Assembly: GCF_001655005.1 (NCBI RefSeq)
Contig: NZ_LXET01000010.1
Location: 117,544-181,543, forward strand
Reading direction: 5' to 3'
Length of the DNA: 64,000 nt
DNA from: Hafnia paralvei ATCC 29927
GTDB lineage: Bacteria; Pseudomonadota; Gammaproteobacteria; Enterobacterales; Enterobacteriaceae
Part shown: positions 43,287 to 51,890 of the stretch, in pieces
Position numbering within the stretch: position 1 is the first letter of the stretch
Layout of the letters: each line of letters begins with the position of its first letter
The notes under the pieces: generated by a model
Seen by the model: the letters and a program-made list of their open reading frames with translations, nothing else
Databases searched by the model: none
What the model was told of the DNA's origin: nothing
Program-made: the position numbers and the translations under genes

Positions 43287-45428
43287 ATGAATATTATTGC
43301 CATCTTGAATCACATGGGCGTCTACTTCAAAGAAGAGCCTATCCGTGAACTGCACAAGGCACTGGAAGCACTGGATTTTCAGATTGTTTATCCAAACGAC
43401 CGTGAAGACCTGCTGAAACTCATCGACAACAATGCACGTCTGTGCGGTGTTATCTTCGACTGGGATACTTATAATCTCGACCTGTGCGAAGAAATCAGCG
43501 CGATGAACGAACATCTGCCGGTTTATGCTTTCGCCAACACCCACTCCACTCTGGATGTTAGCCTGAACGATCTGCGTTTGAACGTTGAGTTTTTTGAATA
43601 CGCACTGGGCGCAGCTCAGGATATCGCGCAAAAAATCCGTCAGAGCACCGATGCATACATCGACGAAATCCTGCCACCGCTGACCAAAGCACTGTTCAAC
43701 TACGTTAAAGAAGGTAAATACACCTTCTGTACTCCGGGTCACATGGGCGGTACTGCGTTCCAGAAATCCCCAGTGGGTAGCATCTTCTATGATTTCTTCG
43801 GCGCTAACGCGATGAAATCTGATATCTCCATCTCTGTGGGTGAACTGGGTTCTCTGCTTGATCACTCAGGTCCACACAAAGAAGCTGAAGAATACATTGC
43901 GCGTACTTTCAACGCAGAACGCAGCTACATGGTGACTAACGGTACTTCTACCGCGAACAAAATCGTTGGTATGTACTCTGCACCTGCTGGCAGCACCGTT
44001 CTGATTGACCGTAACTGCCATAAATCTCTGACTCATCTGATGATGATGAGCGACATCACTCCTATCTACTTCCGTCCAACCCGTAACGCTTACGGTATTT
44101 TGGGTGGTATTCCTAAGAGTGAATTCCAGCACGACACCATCGCTGAACGCGTTGCACAAACTCCAAATGCAACCTGGCCAGTTCACGCCGTAGTGACTAA
44201 CTCCACTTACGACGGTCTGCTGTACAATACTGATTACATCAAAGAAGCGTTGGATGTTAAATCCATCCACTTTGACTCTGCATGGGTTCCTTACACCAAC
44301 TTCAGCCCGATCTACAAAGGTCTGTGCGGTATGAGCGGTGGCCGTGTTGAAGGCAAAGTCATTTATGAAACTCAGTCTACTCATAAACTGCTGGCTGCAT
44401 TCTCTCAGGCTTCAATGATTCACGTTAAAGGTGATATCAACGAAGAAACCTTCAACGAAGCCTACATGATGCACACCTCTACTTCTCCTCATTACGGCAT
44501 CGTGGCTTCTACCGAAACCGCAGCAGCAATGATGAAAGGTAATGCCGGTAAACGTCTGATCAACGGTTCTATCGAACGTGCGATTCGTTTCCGTAAAGAA
44601 ATCAAACGTCTGAACTCCGAGTCTGAAGGCTGGTTCTTCGACGTATGGCAGCCAGAAGGTATCGACGAAGCGAAATGCTGGCCTTTGGATTCCAAAGACA
44701 ACTGGCATGGCTTCAAAGATATCGATAACGACCACATGTATCTGGACCCAATCAAAGTCACTCTGTTGACTCCAGGGATGCAGAAAGATGGTTCAATGGC
44801 TGATACCGGTATTCCAGCGTCTATCGTCTCTAAATACCTGGATGAGCACGGCATCATCGTTGAGAAAACCGGTCCATACAACATGCTGTTCCTGTTCAGC
44901 ATCGGTATCGACAAAACTAAAGCGCTCAGCCTGCTGCGTGCACTGACCGACTTTAAACGTTCATACGATCTGAACCTGCGCGTTAAGAACATGCTGCCTT
45001 CACTGTATCGTGAAGATCCAGAGTTCTATGAAAACATGCGTATTCAAGAACTGGCACAGGGTATCCATGCGCTGATTCAGCACCACAACCTGCCGGACCT
45101 GATGTACCGTGCATTTGAAGTGCTGCCAACCATGGTGATGAACCCACACGCTGCGTTCCAGATGGAACTGCGTGGCCAGACCGAAGAAGTTTATCTGGAA
45201 GAGATGATCGGCAAAGTGAATGCCAACATGATCCTGCCATATCCTCCAGGAGTTCCTTTGGTCATGCCAGGTGAAATGCTGACCGAAGAAAGCCGCCCAG
45301 TTCTGGAATTCTTGCAGATGCTGTGCGAAATCGGTGCGCACTACCCAGGCTTCGAAACTGATATCCACGGTGCATATCGTCAGGCTGACGGTCGCTACAC
45401 TGTTAAAGTTATCAAAGAACAGAAGTAA
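43287..45428 (+). CDS. cadA: Inducible lysine decarboxylase CadA
   Basis: A 713-residue PLP enzyme decarboxylating lysine to cadaverine and CO2, using a proton and so raising internal pH. The N-terminal wing/response-regulator-like domain spans about 1-130; the PLP lysine is residue 367 in STHKLLAAFSQ, the same number as in E. coli. HFDSAWVPYTNFSP carries the pyridine-binding aspartate. E. coli CadA has 715 residues, forms decamers and is inhibited by ppGpp. It follows cadB by 150 bases and ends at a strong terminator. Confidence 0.98.
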   Translation: MNIIAILNHMGVYFKEEPIRELHKALEALDFQIVYPNDREDLLKLIDNNARLCGVIFDWDTYNLDLCEEISAMNEHLPVYAFANTHSTLDVSLNDLRLNVEFFEYALGAAQDIAQKIRQSTDAYIDEILPPLTKALFNYVKEGKYTFCTPGHMGGTAFQKSPVGSIFYDFFGANAMKSDISISVGELGSLLDHSGPHKEAEEYIARTFNAERSYMVTNGTSTANKIVGMYSAPAGSTVLIDRNCHKSLTHLMMMSDITPIYFRPTRNAYGILGGIPKSEFQHDTIAERVAQTPNATWPVHAVVTNSTYDGLLYNTDYIKEALDVKSIHFDSAWVPYTNFSPIYKGLCGMSGGRVEGKVIYETQSTHKLLAAFSQASMIHVKGDINEETFNEAYMMHTSTSPHYGIVASTETAAAMMKGNAGKRLINGSIERAIRFRKEIKRLNSESEGWFFDVWQPEGIDEAKCWPLDSKDNWHGFKDIDNDHMYLDPIKVTLLTPGMQKDGSMADTGIPASIVSKYLDEHGIIVEKTGPYNMLFLFSIGIDKTKALSLLRALTDFKRSYDLNLRVKNMLPSLYREDPEFYENMRIQELAQGIHALIQHHNLPDLMYRAFEVLPTMVMNPHAAFQMELRGQTEEVYLEEMIGKVNANMILPYPPGVPLVMPGEMLTEESRPVLEFLQMLCEIGAHYPGFETDIHGAYRQADGRYTVKVIKEQK

Positions 45429-45440
45429 TAGACTGACTGA

Positions 45441-45474
45441 GGGGGCGTCCTAATAAAGGGCGCCCCCTTTTATT
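45441..45474 (+). terminator. Rho-independent terminator after cadA
   Basis: GGGGGCG / CGCCCCC with a 13-base loop is followed by TTTTATT, just after the cadA stop and before dtpC. Confidence 0.88.
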
Positions 45475-45501
45475 ATGCAACCCCCTTAAATGGGAGATGA
45501 C

Positions 45502-46986
45502 ATGAAAACACCCTCACAACCGCGCGCTATCTACTATGTCGTAGCATTGCAAATCTGGGAATATTTCAGCTTTTACGGCATGCGTGCGTTACTCATTCTT
45601 TATCTCACCCATCAGCTAGGGTACAACGATACCCACGCTTTCAGTCTTTATAGTGCTTACGCCTCACTCGTTTATGTCACGCCAATCATCGGCGGGATCC
45701 TAGCAGACAAATTGTTAGGTAACCGGATGGCTGTGATTGCAGGGGCGATCCTGATGACGCTGGGCCATGTGGTCTTGGGCGTTAGTGCGGTTTCACCGTC
45801 TTCTCTCTATTTAGCCTTAGCCATCATTGTGTGTGGTTACGGGCTGTTCAAATCCAATATCAGCTGCTTGCTGGGAGAACTTTACTCTCCCGAAGATCCA
45901 CGCCGCGACGGCGGTTTTTCACTGCTCTATGCAGCTGGGAATATTGGTTCGATCGTAGCGCCAATTGCCTGCGGTCTGGCTGCCGAACAATACGGCTGGC
46001 ACGTCGGCTTTGCGCTGGCGGGGATCGGTATGTTTGCCGGTTTGATTATCTTCTTATGTGGGCACAAACATTTCCGCCATACCATTGGTGTGAACCATCA
46101 GGGGATGAAAAATACAACGCTGCGCATCCCAAACTGGGGGTGGTTGCTGGCGGCGGTGATTCTCTCTCCTCTGTTTGTTGCAGTGCTCTTCTGGCGCGAT
46201 TGGTCGAGCTACGCTTTGGCTCTGGTGTGTGCTGGTGCCATTATTATTCTGGCCGGAATCTATCGTCGAGCAGAGCCTGAGCAGCGCAAAGGTCTGCTAC
46301 AGATCGTGATCCTAATGTTGCTGGGAACGTTATTTTGGGCATTTGCTCAGCAGGGCGGAAGCTCGATAAGCCTATTTATCGATCGTTTTGTCAATCGCCA
46401 GTGGTTCTCTTTCACCATTCCGACGGCGGTATTCCAATCCGTGAATGGCTTTGCCGTGATGCTAAGCGGCGTGGCACTAGCTTGGCTGGTACGTGAAAAT
46501 AGCAACGGCAATCGTATATTGCGCATCTGGGGTAAATTTGCATTAGGCCTTGCGCTGATCAGCGCAGGGTTTGGCATTCTTACTTTTAATGCTCGTTGGG
46601 CCGCGGTTCATGGGCAGGGTTCCATGGCGCTGACCGTATTGGGCTTAGCGGTTATGGGATGCGCAGAACTGTTTATCGATCCAGTTGCGATGGCACAGAT
46701 CACACGTCTGAAAATACCGGGAGTGACGGGCGTCCTGACCGGTATTTATATGCTCGCGACTGGATCGATAGCTAATTATCTAGCAGGAATTATTGCCAAC
46801 CAAACGGCAGAAGTTTCATTTGAACAGGGTGGAGAAGCAACGGCGCATTCCGTTATGGCTTATGTGAGCGTCTTTAGCGATATCGCCTGGGGCGCGCTTG
46901 GCTGCGTGGGATTAGTCGCGTTAATCTGGCTGTGCCATATGTTGATGGTACGCCGTAATGCAATTGCCGCCGAGTCGTGCGAATAA
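45502..46986 (+). CDS. dtpC: Dipeptide/tripeptide permease DtpC (POT family)
   Basis: A 494-residue proton-dependent oligopeptide transporter of the major facilitator superfamily with about 14 transmembrane helices. The N-terminus MKTPSQPRAIYYVVALQIWE matches E. coli DtpC (YjdL). As in that protein, the usual POT motif ExxERFxYY is altered (QIWEYFSFYGMRALLIL), which fits its unusual preference for lysine-containing dipeptides. The start at 45502 has GGGAG upstream; an ATG four codons earlier is less likely. dtpC also follows cadA in E. coli, so the cluster is kept together. Confidence 0.95.
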   Translation: MKTPSQPRAIYYVVALQIWEYFSFYGMRALLILYLTHQLGYNDTHAFSLYSAYASLVYVTPIIGGILADKLLGNRMAVIAGAILMTLGHVVLGVSAVSPSSLYLALAIIVCGYGLFKSNISCLLGELYSPEDPRRDGGFSLLYAAGNIGSIVAPIACGLAAEQYGWHVGFALAGIGMFAGLIIFLCGHKHFRHTIGVNHQGMKNTTLRIPNWGWLLAAVILSPLFVAVLFWRDWSSYALALVCAGAIIILAGIYRRAEPEQRKGLLQIVILMLLGTLFWAFAQQGGSSISLFIDRFVNRQWFSFTIPTAVFQSVNGFAVMLSGVALAWLVRENSNGNRILRIWGKFALGLALISAGFGILTFNARWAAVHGQGSMALTVLGLAVMGCAELFIDPVAMAQITRLKIPGVTGVLTGIYMLATGSIANYLAGIIANQTAEVSFEQGGEATAHSVMAYVSVFSDIAWGALGCVGLVALIWLCHMLMVRRNAIAAESCE

Positions 46987-47064
46987 GGACTTGCTTCCAA
47001 CAGAGCGGATGGTTAACGTTCTGATATTCAATCGTTCAGGGCGGTGACCGCGCCGTAAAGTTTC

Positions 47065-48384
47065 ATGAATAGCTCAGAAATCCAGATGCGAATTGCCAGC
47101 AAGCTTCAGGGGCGTTCGCAACTGATGGTTGCTTTTAGCGGTGGACTTGATTCCACCGTACTTCTGCATGCGCTAGCACAACTGCGCATGCAGAATTTTC
47201 CTCATCTACAACTGCGTGCAGTCCATGTACATCATGGACTAAGCCGCTATGCCGATTTATGGGTCGATCATTGCGAGTCCGTTTGTCGCCAGTGGCAGGT
47301 TCCCTTGAAGGTGCTACGCGTTAAGGTTGATTCCCAACGCAGCGGAGTAGAGGCGGCAGCGCGCGACGCGCGATATCACGCCATTGCTGACGAAATAAGT
47401 CATCATGAAACGTTGCTCACGGCTCAGCATCTCGACGATCAGTGCGAGACGTTTTTGCTGGCGCTTAAGCGTGGCAGTGGTCCAACCGGACTCTCTGCGA
47501 TGGCGAGCCATATGCCATTCTTCAGTACTGAACAGCTCCGTCCTCTGCTGGATATCAGCCGTGCTCAGCTTGAGGAATATGCTGCTAACTACGATCTCAA
47601 ATGGGTCGAAGACGACAGCAACCAAGACGATCGCTTCGATCGCAATTTCCTGCGCTTGCGCGTCATTCCGAATCTACGCGATCGCTGGCCGCATTTTCCC
47701 GAAGCGGTTGCTCGTAGCGCCAGCTTGTGTGCAGAGCAAGAACAACTGCTCGATGAGTTACTGCTAGAGTCGCTGCAATCGCTCATGAGTGAAGATGATT
47801 CGCTCAATATTGACGGCCTATTACCTATGTCGGAGGCCAAACGTTATGCGCTATTACGGCGTTGGATCGCCTGCTTTGGTGTCATGATGCCGACCCGAGA
47901 GCAACTCCAATTGCTCTGGTCTGAAGTCGCCATGGCACGCGAAGATGCCGAGCCTCAGCTTCAGCTTGGCAAAAGCCAAATCCGTCGTTACCGCCAGCAT
48001 CTTTATCTATTGCCGCCGCTGCGTTCCCTAAAAGATCAGGTGATAGCATGGGATCCGCGAGAGTCGTTGTCGCTGCCCGATGGGCTCGGTGAACTACAGC
48101 TCGGTAGCCGAGGAATATGTGTACGCGCCCCGAAATTCGATGAAGCTGTCTCAATTCGCTTCGCCGCCCATGGCACACTACGCATCGTTGGCCGCCGCCA
48201 TTCGCGACCAATAAAAAAAATCTGGCAAGAACACAATATTCCACCATGGGAACGCGAGCGAACGCCTATGCTCTACTATGGTGAAACGCTCATCGCCGCT
48301 CTCGGTGTATTCATCACCCAGAATGGGCAGGCCGTGGCGGATGAGCCTGTATGGAATATTCACTGGACCAAAGACTGGATGTAA
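47065..48384 (+). CDS. tilS: tRNA(Ile) lysidine synthetase
   Basis: A 439-residue N-type ATP pyrophosphatase that converts C34 of tRNA-Ile(CAU) to lysidine. The PP-loop SGGLDSTVLLHAL is at about residues 25-37; then VHVHHGLS, AQHLDDQCETFLLALKRGSG and the C-terminal tRNA-binding domains (GRRHSRPIKKIWQEHNIPPW). Length is near E. coli TilS (432). It normally follows yaeR; here the cad cluster separates them. Confidence 0.96.
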   Translation: MNSSEIQMRIASKLQGRSQLMVAFSGGLDSTVLLHALAQLRMQNFPHLQLRAVHVHHGLSRYADLWVDHCESVCRQWQVPLKVLRVKVDSQRSGVEAAARDARYHAIADEISHHETLLTAQHLDDQCETFLLALKRGSGPTGLSAMASHMPFFSTEQLRPLLDISRAQLEEYAANYDLKWVEDDSNQDDRFDRNFLRLRVIPNLRDRWPHFPEAVARSASLCAEQEQLLDELLLESLQSLMSEDDSLNIDGLLPMSEAKRYALLRRWIACFGVMMPTREQLQLLWSEVAMAREDAEPQLQLGKSQIRRYRQHLYLLPPLRSLKDQVIAWDPRESLSLPDGLGELQLGSRGICVRAPKFDEAVSIRFAAHGTLRIVGRRHSRPIKKIWQEHNIPPWERERTPMLYYGETLIAALGVFITQNGQAVADEPVWNIHWTKDWM

Positions 48385-48528
48385 ATCTCCGTCATAATTC
48401 AGGCCACAGATGCGTTGGCTGCACGCGTTCACCCTGGTCACTTACCAGTGTAAGCTCCTAGGGATAGTTCGTTCATGAAAGAATAAATAGCGCGGGTTGA
48501 CGTGATTGCAATGTCGAGGAACATAACA

Positions 48529-48846
48529 ATGATGAAAAAATTAATGGTTGCGGTCGTGCTGACGGCGGTGGCTTCTTTGCCAGTGCTGGCGGCGGGTGAT
48601 GCGGCAGCAGGTAAAAGCAAGGCGATGACCTGTGTCGCCTGTCACGGTATGGAAGGTAAAGTGACGGTGCCGATGTATCCAAATCTGGCAGGTCAGAATG
48701 CGATGTATCTTGAGCAGGCGCTGAAGGATTATAAAAGCGGGGGACGTTCCGGCGGGCAGGCTGAGGTGATGAAGGCCTACGTTGGCAATCTTTCTGAACA
48801 GGATATCAGCGACTTAGCCGCCTACTATGCAAGTCTTAAACCCTAG
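48529..48846 (+). CDS. Small periplasmic class I cytochrome c
   Basis: A 105-residue c-type cytochrome. The signal peptide (MMKKLMVAVVLTAVASLPVL, cleavage near AA-GD) is followed by the haem motif CVACH at residues 35-39 and a candidate axial methionine in the VTVPMYPNL segment. A C-terminal helix (SEQDISDLAAYYASL) is typical of cytochrome c553-like proteins. GAGGA lies eight bases before the ATG at 48529. No oxidase or reductase gene is nearby, so the electron partner is unknown. E. coli has no gene at this position. Confidence 0.88.
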   Translation: MMKKLMVAVVLTAVASLPVLAAGDAAAGKSKAMTCVACHGMEGKVTVPMYPNLAGQNAMYLEQALKDYKSGGRSGGQAEVMKAYVGNLSEQDISDLAAYYASLKP

Positions 48847-48875
48847 CCAGCCTAAAATCCAAACTTAAATCCAAA

Positions 48876-48912
48876 ATAGAAAGGGCGATGATTTCATCGC
48901 CCTTTCTATATC
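48876..48912. terminator. Bidirectional terminator between the cytochrome gene and rof
   Basis: A perfect 16-base inverted repeat (arm ATAGAAAGGGCGATGA) with a two-base loop lies between two convergent genes. A/T at both stem bases gives short U tracts either way. Confidence 0.85.
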
Positions 48913-48940
48913 TGTGGCTGGAGATGTGTGCCGAAAGGGG

Positions 48941-49201
48941 TTAAGAAATGCTTACGTTGACGGTACCAATTTCAGGGTGACTGAAGCTGGCTATATGGTC
49001 TAAACGTAACTCCCGTGGCTCGCCGTCTTGCTCAATGATCAGATACTCTACGTGTTTACGCGAAATCAAATCATTGGCTTTAGCTTGCAACTTCTCTCCG
49101 TTGCGCAGTTCTAGCGCCAGTATCAGATGATGCTGGCAGGCGAGTTCCAAATTGTCGTAATCGTCACAGTTGATTGGCTGATACTCTTCAATTTTCGACA
49201 T
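48941..49201 (-). CDS. rof: Rho-binding antiterminator Rof
   Basis: An 86-residue protein (YaeO) that binds transcription terminator Rho and inhibits it. The very conserved YQPINCDDYDNLELACQHHL lies near the N-terminus and ELRLDHIASFSHPEIGTVNV at the end; the fold is a small beta barrel. The ATG at 49201 overlaps the end of yaeP by 14 bases, so yaeP-rof is one coupled operon, as in E. coli. A GTG two codons earlier is also in frame. Confidence 0.95.
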   Translation of the reverse strand: MSKIEEYQPINCDDYDNLELACQHHLILALELRNGEKLQAKANDLISRKHVEYLIIEQDGEPRELRLDHIASFSHPEIGTVNVSIS

Positions 49202-49388
49202 AATCACTCACCAATAAGTTAGCGGCGGCATAGGCCGCCTGTTCCCTAACGGCAGATGGCAGCGCTTCATTGGCTGCAACCTCATCCAGAGCTTTTAAAA
49301 CACAACCTAACGCATCAGGTATATACCCCAAATCTCCACTGCCAATCTGGGCATACATACGGCGTACTAACTCAGAATATTGCTGCAA
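49188..49388 (-). CDS. yaeP: UPF0253 family protein YaeP
   Basis: A 66-residue conserved protein (MQQYSELVRRMYAQIGSGDL, then AANEALPSAVREQAAYAAANL) of unknown function, matching E. coli YaeP in length and sequence. On the minus strand AGGAGG lies about eight bases before the ATG, a strong ribosome site. Its end overlaps the start of rof. The link to Rof suggests a role around Rho or stress, but this is inference. Confidence 0.93.
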   Translation of the reverse strand: MQQYSELVRRMYAQIGSGDLGYIPDALGCVLKALDEVAANEALPSAVREQAAYAAANLLVSDYVEN

Positions 49389-49614
49389 AGTTATCCTCCT
49401 ATAAAGCTTATCCCAATGACGGGCAGTTGGTAAAAACCGGCATGAGGATAAGCTCTGCTTATCTCAACGACTATAGCACAGTCGCTCTCACTAGAAAGCA
49501 GCTAGAGCCGTTGCGCAACGCAATTAATTCGTTCTTTACACGTGACAATCCCCAGCCGACTAGTTGGCTGGAAGGGGATACGGTACACTGTAAATAATTA
49601 TACGAGAGGATTTT

Positions 49615-50163
49615 ATGGCATTAAAGGCAACGATTTACAAAGCTAACGTCAATATTGCAGATATGGATCGTCATTTTTATCATGATGCTTCTTTGACGTT
49701 GGCACAGCATCCCTCAGAAACCGAACAACGAATGATGCTGCGACTTTTGGCCTGGATTTGCCATGCGAACGAGCGTTTGACGTTCACTAAAGGTCTATGT
49801 GCCGACGATGAGCCAGAGTTATGGTTGCGCAACGATTACAACGGAATCGATTTGTGGATTGAACTCGGTTTACCCGATGAGAAACGTCTTAAAAAGGCCT
49901 GCTCGTTATCGCAGGAAGTGGTGCTCTACGCTTATAGTGAACGCGCGGGACGAGTGTGGTGGCAGCAAAATCAGGCAAAACTGAGTGGTCTTAAGGCGCT
50001 TTCCATTCGTTTTGTCAGTGATGACATCATGGCTCAGTTGCCAAAATTTGCTAGTCGCACCATGGATCTACAGGCCACGATACAGGAAGGCGCCATTTGG
50101 CTGTCTGATGCGCAACAAAACGTAGAGATCCAGTTTGACCATTGGAAACCTGCGGGAGTTTAA
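49615..50163 (+). CDS. yaeQ: YaeQ family protein
   Basis: A 182-residue protein with a restriction-endonuclease-like (PD-(D/E)XK-type) fold in the YaeQ family; cellular role unsettled. Key stretches: MALKATIYKANVNIADMDRH, SETEQRMMLRLLAWICHANE, LWLRNDYNGIDLWIELGLPD. A GAGAGGA box precedes the ATG. The stop is one base before the arfB ATG, so yaeQ-arfB(-nlpE) form an operon as in E. coli. Confidence 0.94.
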   Translation: MALKATIYKANVNIADMDRHFYHDASLTLAQHPSETEQRMMLRLLAWICHANERLTFTKGLCADDEPELWLRNDYNGIDLWIELGLPDEKRLKKACSLSQEVVLYAYSERAGRVWWQQNQAKLSGLKALSIRFVSDDIMAQLPKFASRTMDLQATIQEGAIWLSDAQQNVEIQFDHWKPAGV

Positions 50164-50164
50164 G

Positions 50165-50581
50165 ATGTTGCAGATAACCAATACCGTTTCTATTGCTGAT
50201 GACGAAATTGAACTCACCGCGATCCGTGCGCAGGGTAACGGGGGGCAGAATGTGAATAAGTCATCCACGGCGATTCATCTACGTTTTGATATTCGTACCT
50301 CCAGTTTACCTCCGTTGTATCAGGAGCGTTTATTGGCGATGAGTCATCATCTGATTACTTCTGACGGTATCGTGGTGATTAAGGCGCAGGAGTATCGTAG
50401 TCAGGAGTTAAACCGAGAAGCGGCGCTAGCGAGATTAGCTGAATTGATTAAATCGGCGGGGGTGGTTGAGAAAGTTCGCCGTCCTACTAAGCCGAGCCGA
50501 AATGCAAAGCGTAAGCGGGTCGAAAGCAAAACCCGACGCGGGGTGACCAAGTCTTTACGCGGTAAGATCAGTGCTGATTAA
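50165..50581 (+). CDS. arfB: Alternative ribosome-rescue factor ArfB
   Basis: A 138-residue codon-independent peptidyl-tRNA hydrolase (YaeJ) that frees ribosomes stalled on non-stop mRNA. The catalytic GGQ is at about residues 26-28 in RAQGNGGQNVNKSSTAIHLR; a basic C-terminal tail (NAKRKRVESKTRRGVTKSLR) enters the empty mRNA channel. The ATG at 50165 has CGGGAG upstream. It follows yaeQ by one base. Confidence 0.95.
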   Translation: MLQITNTVSIADDEIELTAIRAQGNGGQNVNKSSTAIHLRFDIRTSSLPPLYQERLLAMSHHLITSDGIVVIKAQEYRSQELNREAALARLAELIKSAGVVEKVRRPTKPSRNAKRKRVESKTRRGVTKSLRGKISAD

Positions 50582-50643
50582 TATTAGTACTTTACGTGCG
50601 GCTTAAGACAAACATGATAAAGATCCACAGTAGGAGAATAACT

Positions 50644-51324
50644 GTGAAAAAATTGGCTATTTCGCTGTTTCTGGCAGCGGGTGCGATGGCACTGTTCGGG
50701 TGTAATGCTCGTTCTCAATATGTAGAACAACCTCTCCAGCCGATGGCGCAAAGTTTTCAGGGCGTGTTGCCTTGTGCTGATTGTCAGGGTATGGATACGT
50801 CGCTGTTTTTGGAAAAAGATGGCACTTTTGTTCTAAAAGAAGTTTACCGTGGTACACGTGACGGCGATCAGGCCTTTGCGGAATACGGTAGCTGGCAGCG
50901 CACCGCCGATAAACTGGTGCTTATCGGTACAGACGGCAGCAAGCGTTATTTTCGTCCTAAAGGCAATGATTTAAACATGCTGGACGCCAGCGGCAACGAT
51001 ATCGACTCCGCGTTGAATTACACGCTGAAAGCGACAGATGCGCCGCTGCCAGTTACGCCGATGACGTTTAAAGGCATGTATGTTTACATGGCCGACGCGG
51101 CGACCTTCCATGATTGCGCTACAGGCAAAAATTTCCCGGTGAGCAATAACATTGCTCTGGAGCAGGGGTATAGCCGCGCTCAGGGCGAAGCCGGTCAGCC
51201 GGTATTTTTGGAAATTCAGGCGCACTTCGCCATAACGCCATCGATGGAAGATGGGATGGTTGAAAAAGCGATTGTCCCTGACGGTCAGCCTCGTTTTGAT
51301 GCTAAAGGCGCTTGTGCTAACTGA
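50644..51324 (+). CDS. nlpE: Copper homeostasis/adhesion outer-membrane lipoprotein NlpE
   Basis: A 226-residue lipoprotein (CutF) that signals surface contact and lipoprotein-sorting stress to the CpxA sensor. GTG start with TAGGAG upstream. Lipobox ALFGC with the modified cysteine at residue 20; the CxxC pair CADC is near residues 44-47 in GVLPCADCQGMDTSLFLEKD. N-terminal calycin-like and C-terminal OB-like domains follow. It is the last gene of the 4-minute-type block; the next gene, yfhL, comes from the 58-minute region of E. coli. Confidence 0.94.
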   Translation: MKKLAISLFLAAGAMALFGCNARSQYVEQPLQPMAQSFQGVLPCADCQGMDTSLFLEKDGTFVLKEVYRGTRDGDQAFAEYGSWQRTADKLVLIGTDGSKRYFRPKGNDLNMLDASGNDIDSALNYTLKATDAPLPVTPMTFKGMYVYMADAATFHDCATGKNFPVSNNIALEQGYSRAQGEAGQPVFLEIQAHFAITPSMEDGMVEKAIVPDGQPRFDAKGACAN

Positions 51325-51337
51325 TATCGTTTAATAA

Positions 51338-51363
51338 GACCTCAGGGCGAGAGCCCTGCGGTC
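51338..51363. terminator. Hairpin between nlpE and yfhL
   Basis: GACCTCAGGGC / GCCCTGCGGTC (one mismatch) with a GAGA loop lies between two convergent genes. The U tract is weak on both strands. Confidence 0.6.
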
Positions 51364-51364
51364 A

Positions 51365-51625
51365 TTAAATTTTGTCTGAGTGATGCAGTACCACGAACTT
51401 ATCCCACAGCTGTTCGTTGCTTTCTAAATGTGCCGGATCGCGAATAATTGTATTATCGATGGGGCAAACCTTCATGCAGGTTGGCTCATCGTAGTGACCC
51501 ACGCACTCGGTGCAGCGTTCGGCATCAATCTCGTAAATATCCATTCCCATGGAAATCGCTTGGTTCGGGCACTCCGGCTCGCACATGTCACAGTTGATAC
51601 ATTTTTTTGTGATCAGTAGGGCCAT
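51365..51625 (-). CDS. yfhL: 4Fe-4S ferredoxin YfhL
   Basis: An 86-residue Allochromatium-type 2[4Fe-4S] ferredoxin. The first cluster motif is CINCDMCEPECPNQAI; the second carries the family's insertion (CTECVGHYDEPTCMKVCP) and an extended C-terminus. YfhL-type ferredoxins support tRNA hydroxylation and other radical enzymes in enterobacteria. It is close to pgpC as in E. coli. Confidence 0.95.
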   Translation of the reverse strand: MALLITKKCINCDMCEPECPNQAISMGMDIYEIDAERCTECVGHYDEPTCMKVCPIDNTIIRDPAHLESNEQLWDKFVVLHHSDKI

Positions 51626-51710
51626 AACTCTCTCATAACGTTGCTGGGTGGTCGCGAACCAAGTCGGCTAAACCACTCGTGTGGGGCGGATAAATACTCG
51701 CGGGGGCGCG

Positions 51711-51739
51711 ATTATACCCCCTCCAGCGACAGACACCAA
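51711..51739 (-). promoter_or_regulatory. yfhL promoter
   Basis: On the minus strand TTGGTG (51734-51739), exactly 17 bases, then TATAAT (51711-51716) precede yfhL by about 85 bases. Confidence 0.7.
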
Positions 51740-51890
51740 TTTTTTACTCAGGTTATTCCTTTGCGGTGAGCTTTGGTTTAGCTCGGTGCAGTTTATGGGA
51801 TGCCATAGTTGTATCTTGAAGAGATGCTGGTTACCGTTATGACAGGATTTTTGTCTAGAGGATGGGATTTCGCTTTCCCGAGGAGCCATT

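Noticed and set aside
43239..45368. Several long minus-strand frames opposite cadA
   Set aside because: They are shadows of a highly expressed gene with strong codon bias; none has a start site context or family motif.
49256..49597. 113-codon plus-strand frame between rof and yaeQ
   Set aside because: Half of it is antisense to yaeP, and the rest is a leader with a hairpin; no recognisable protein family.
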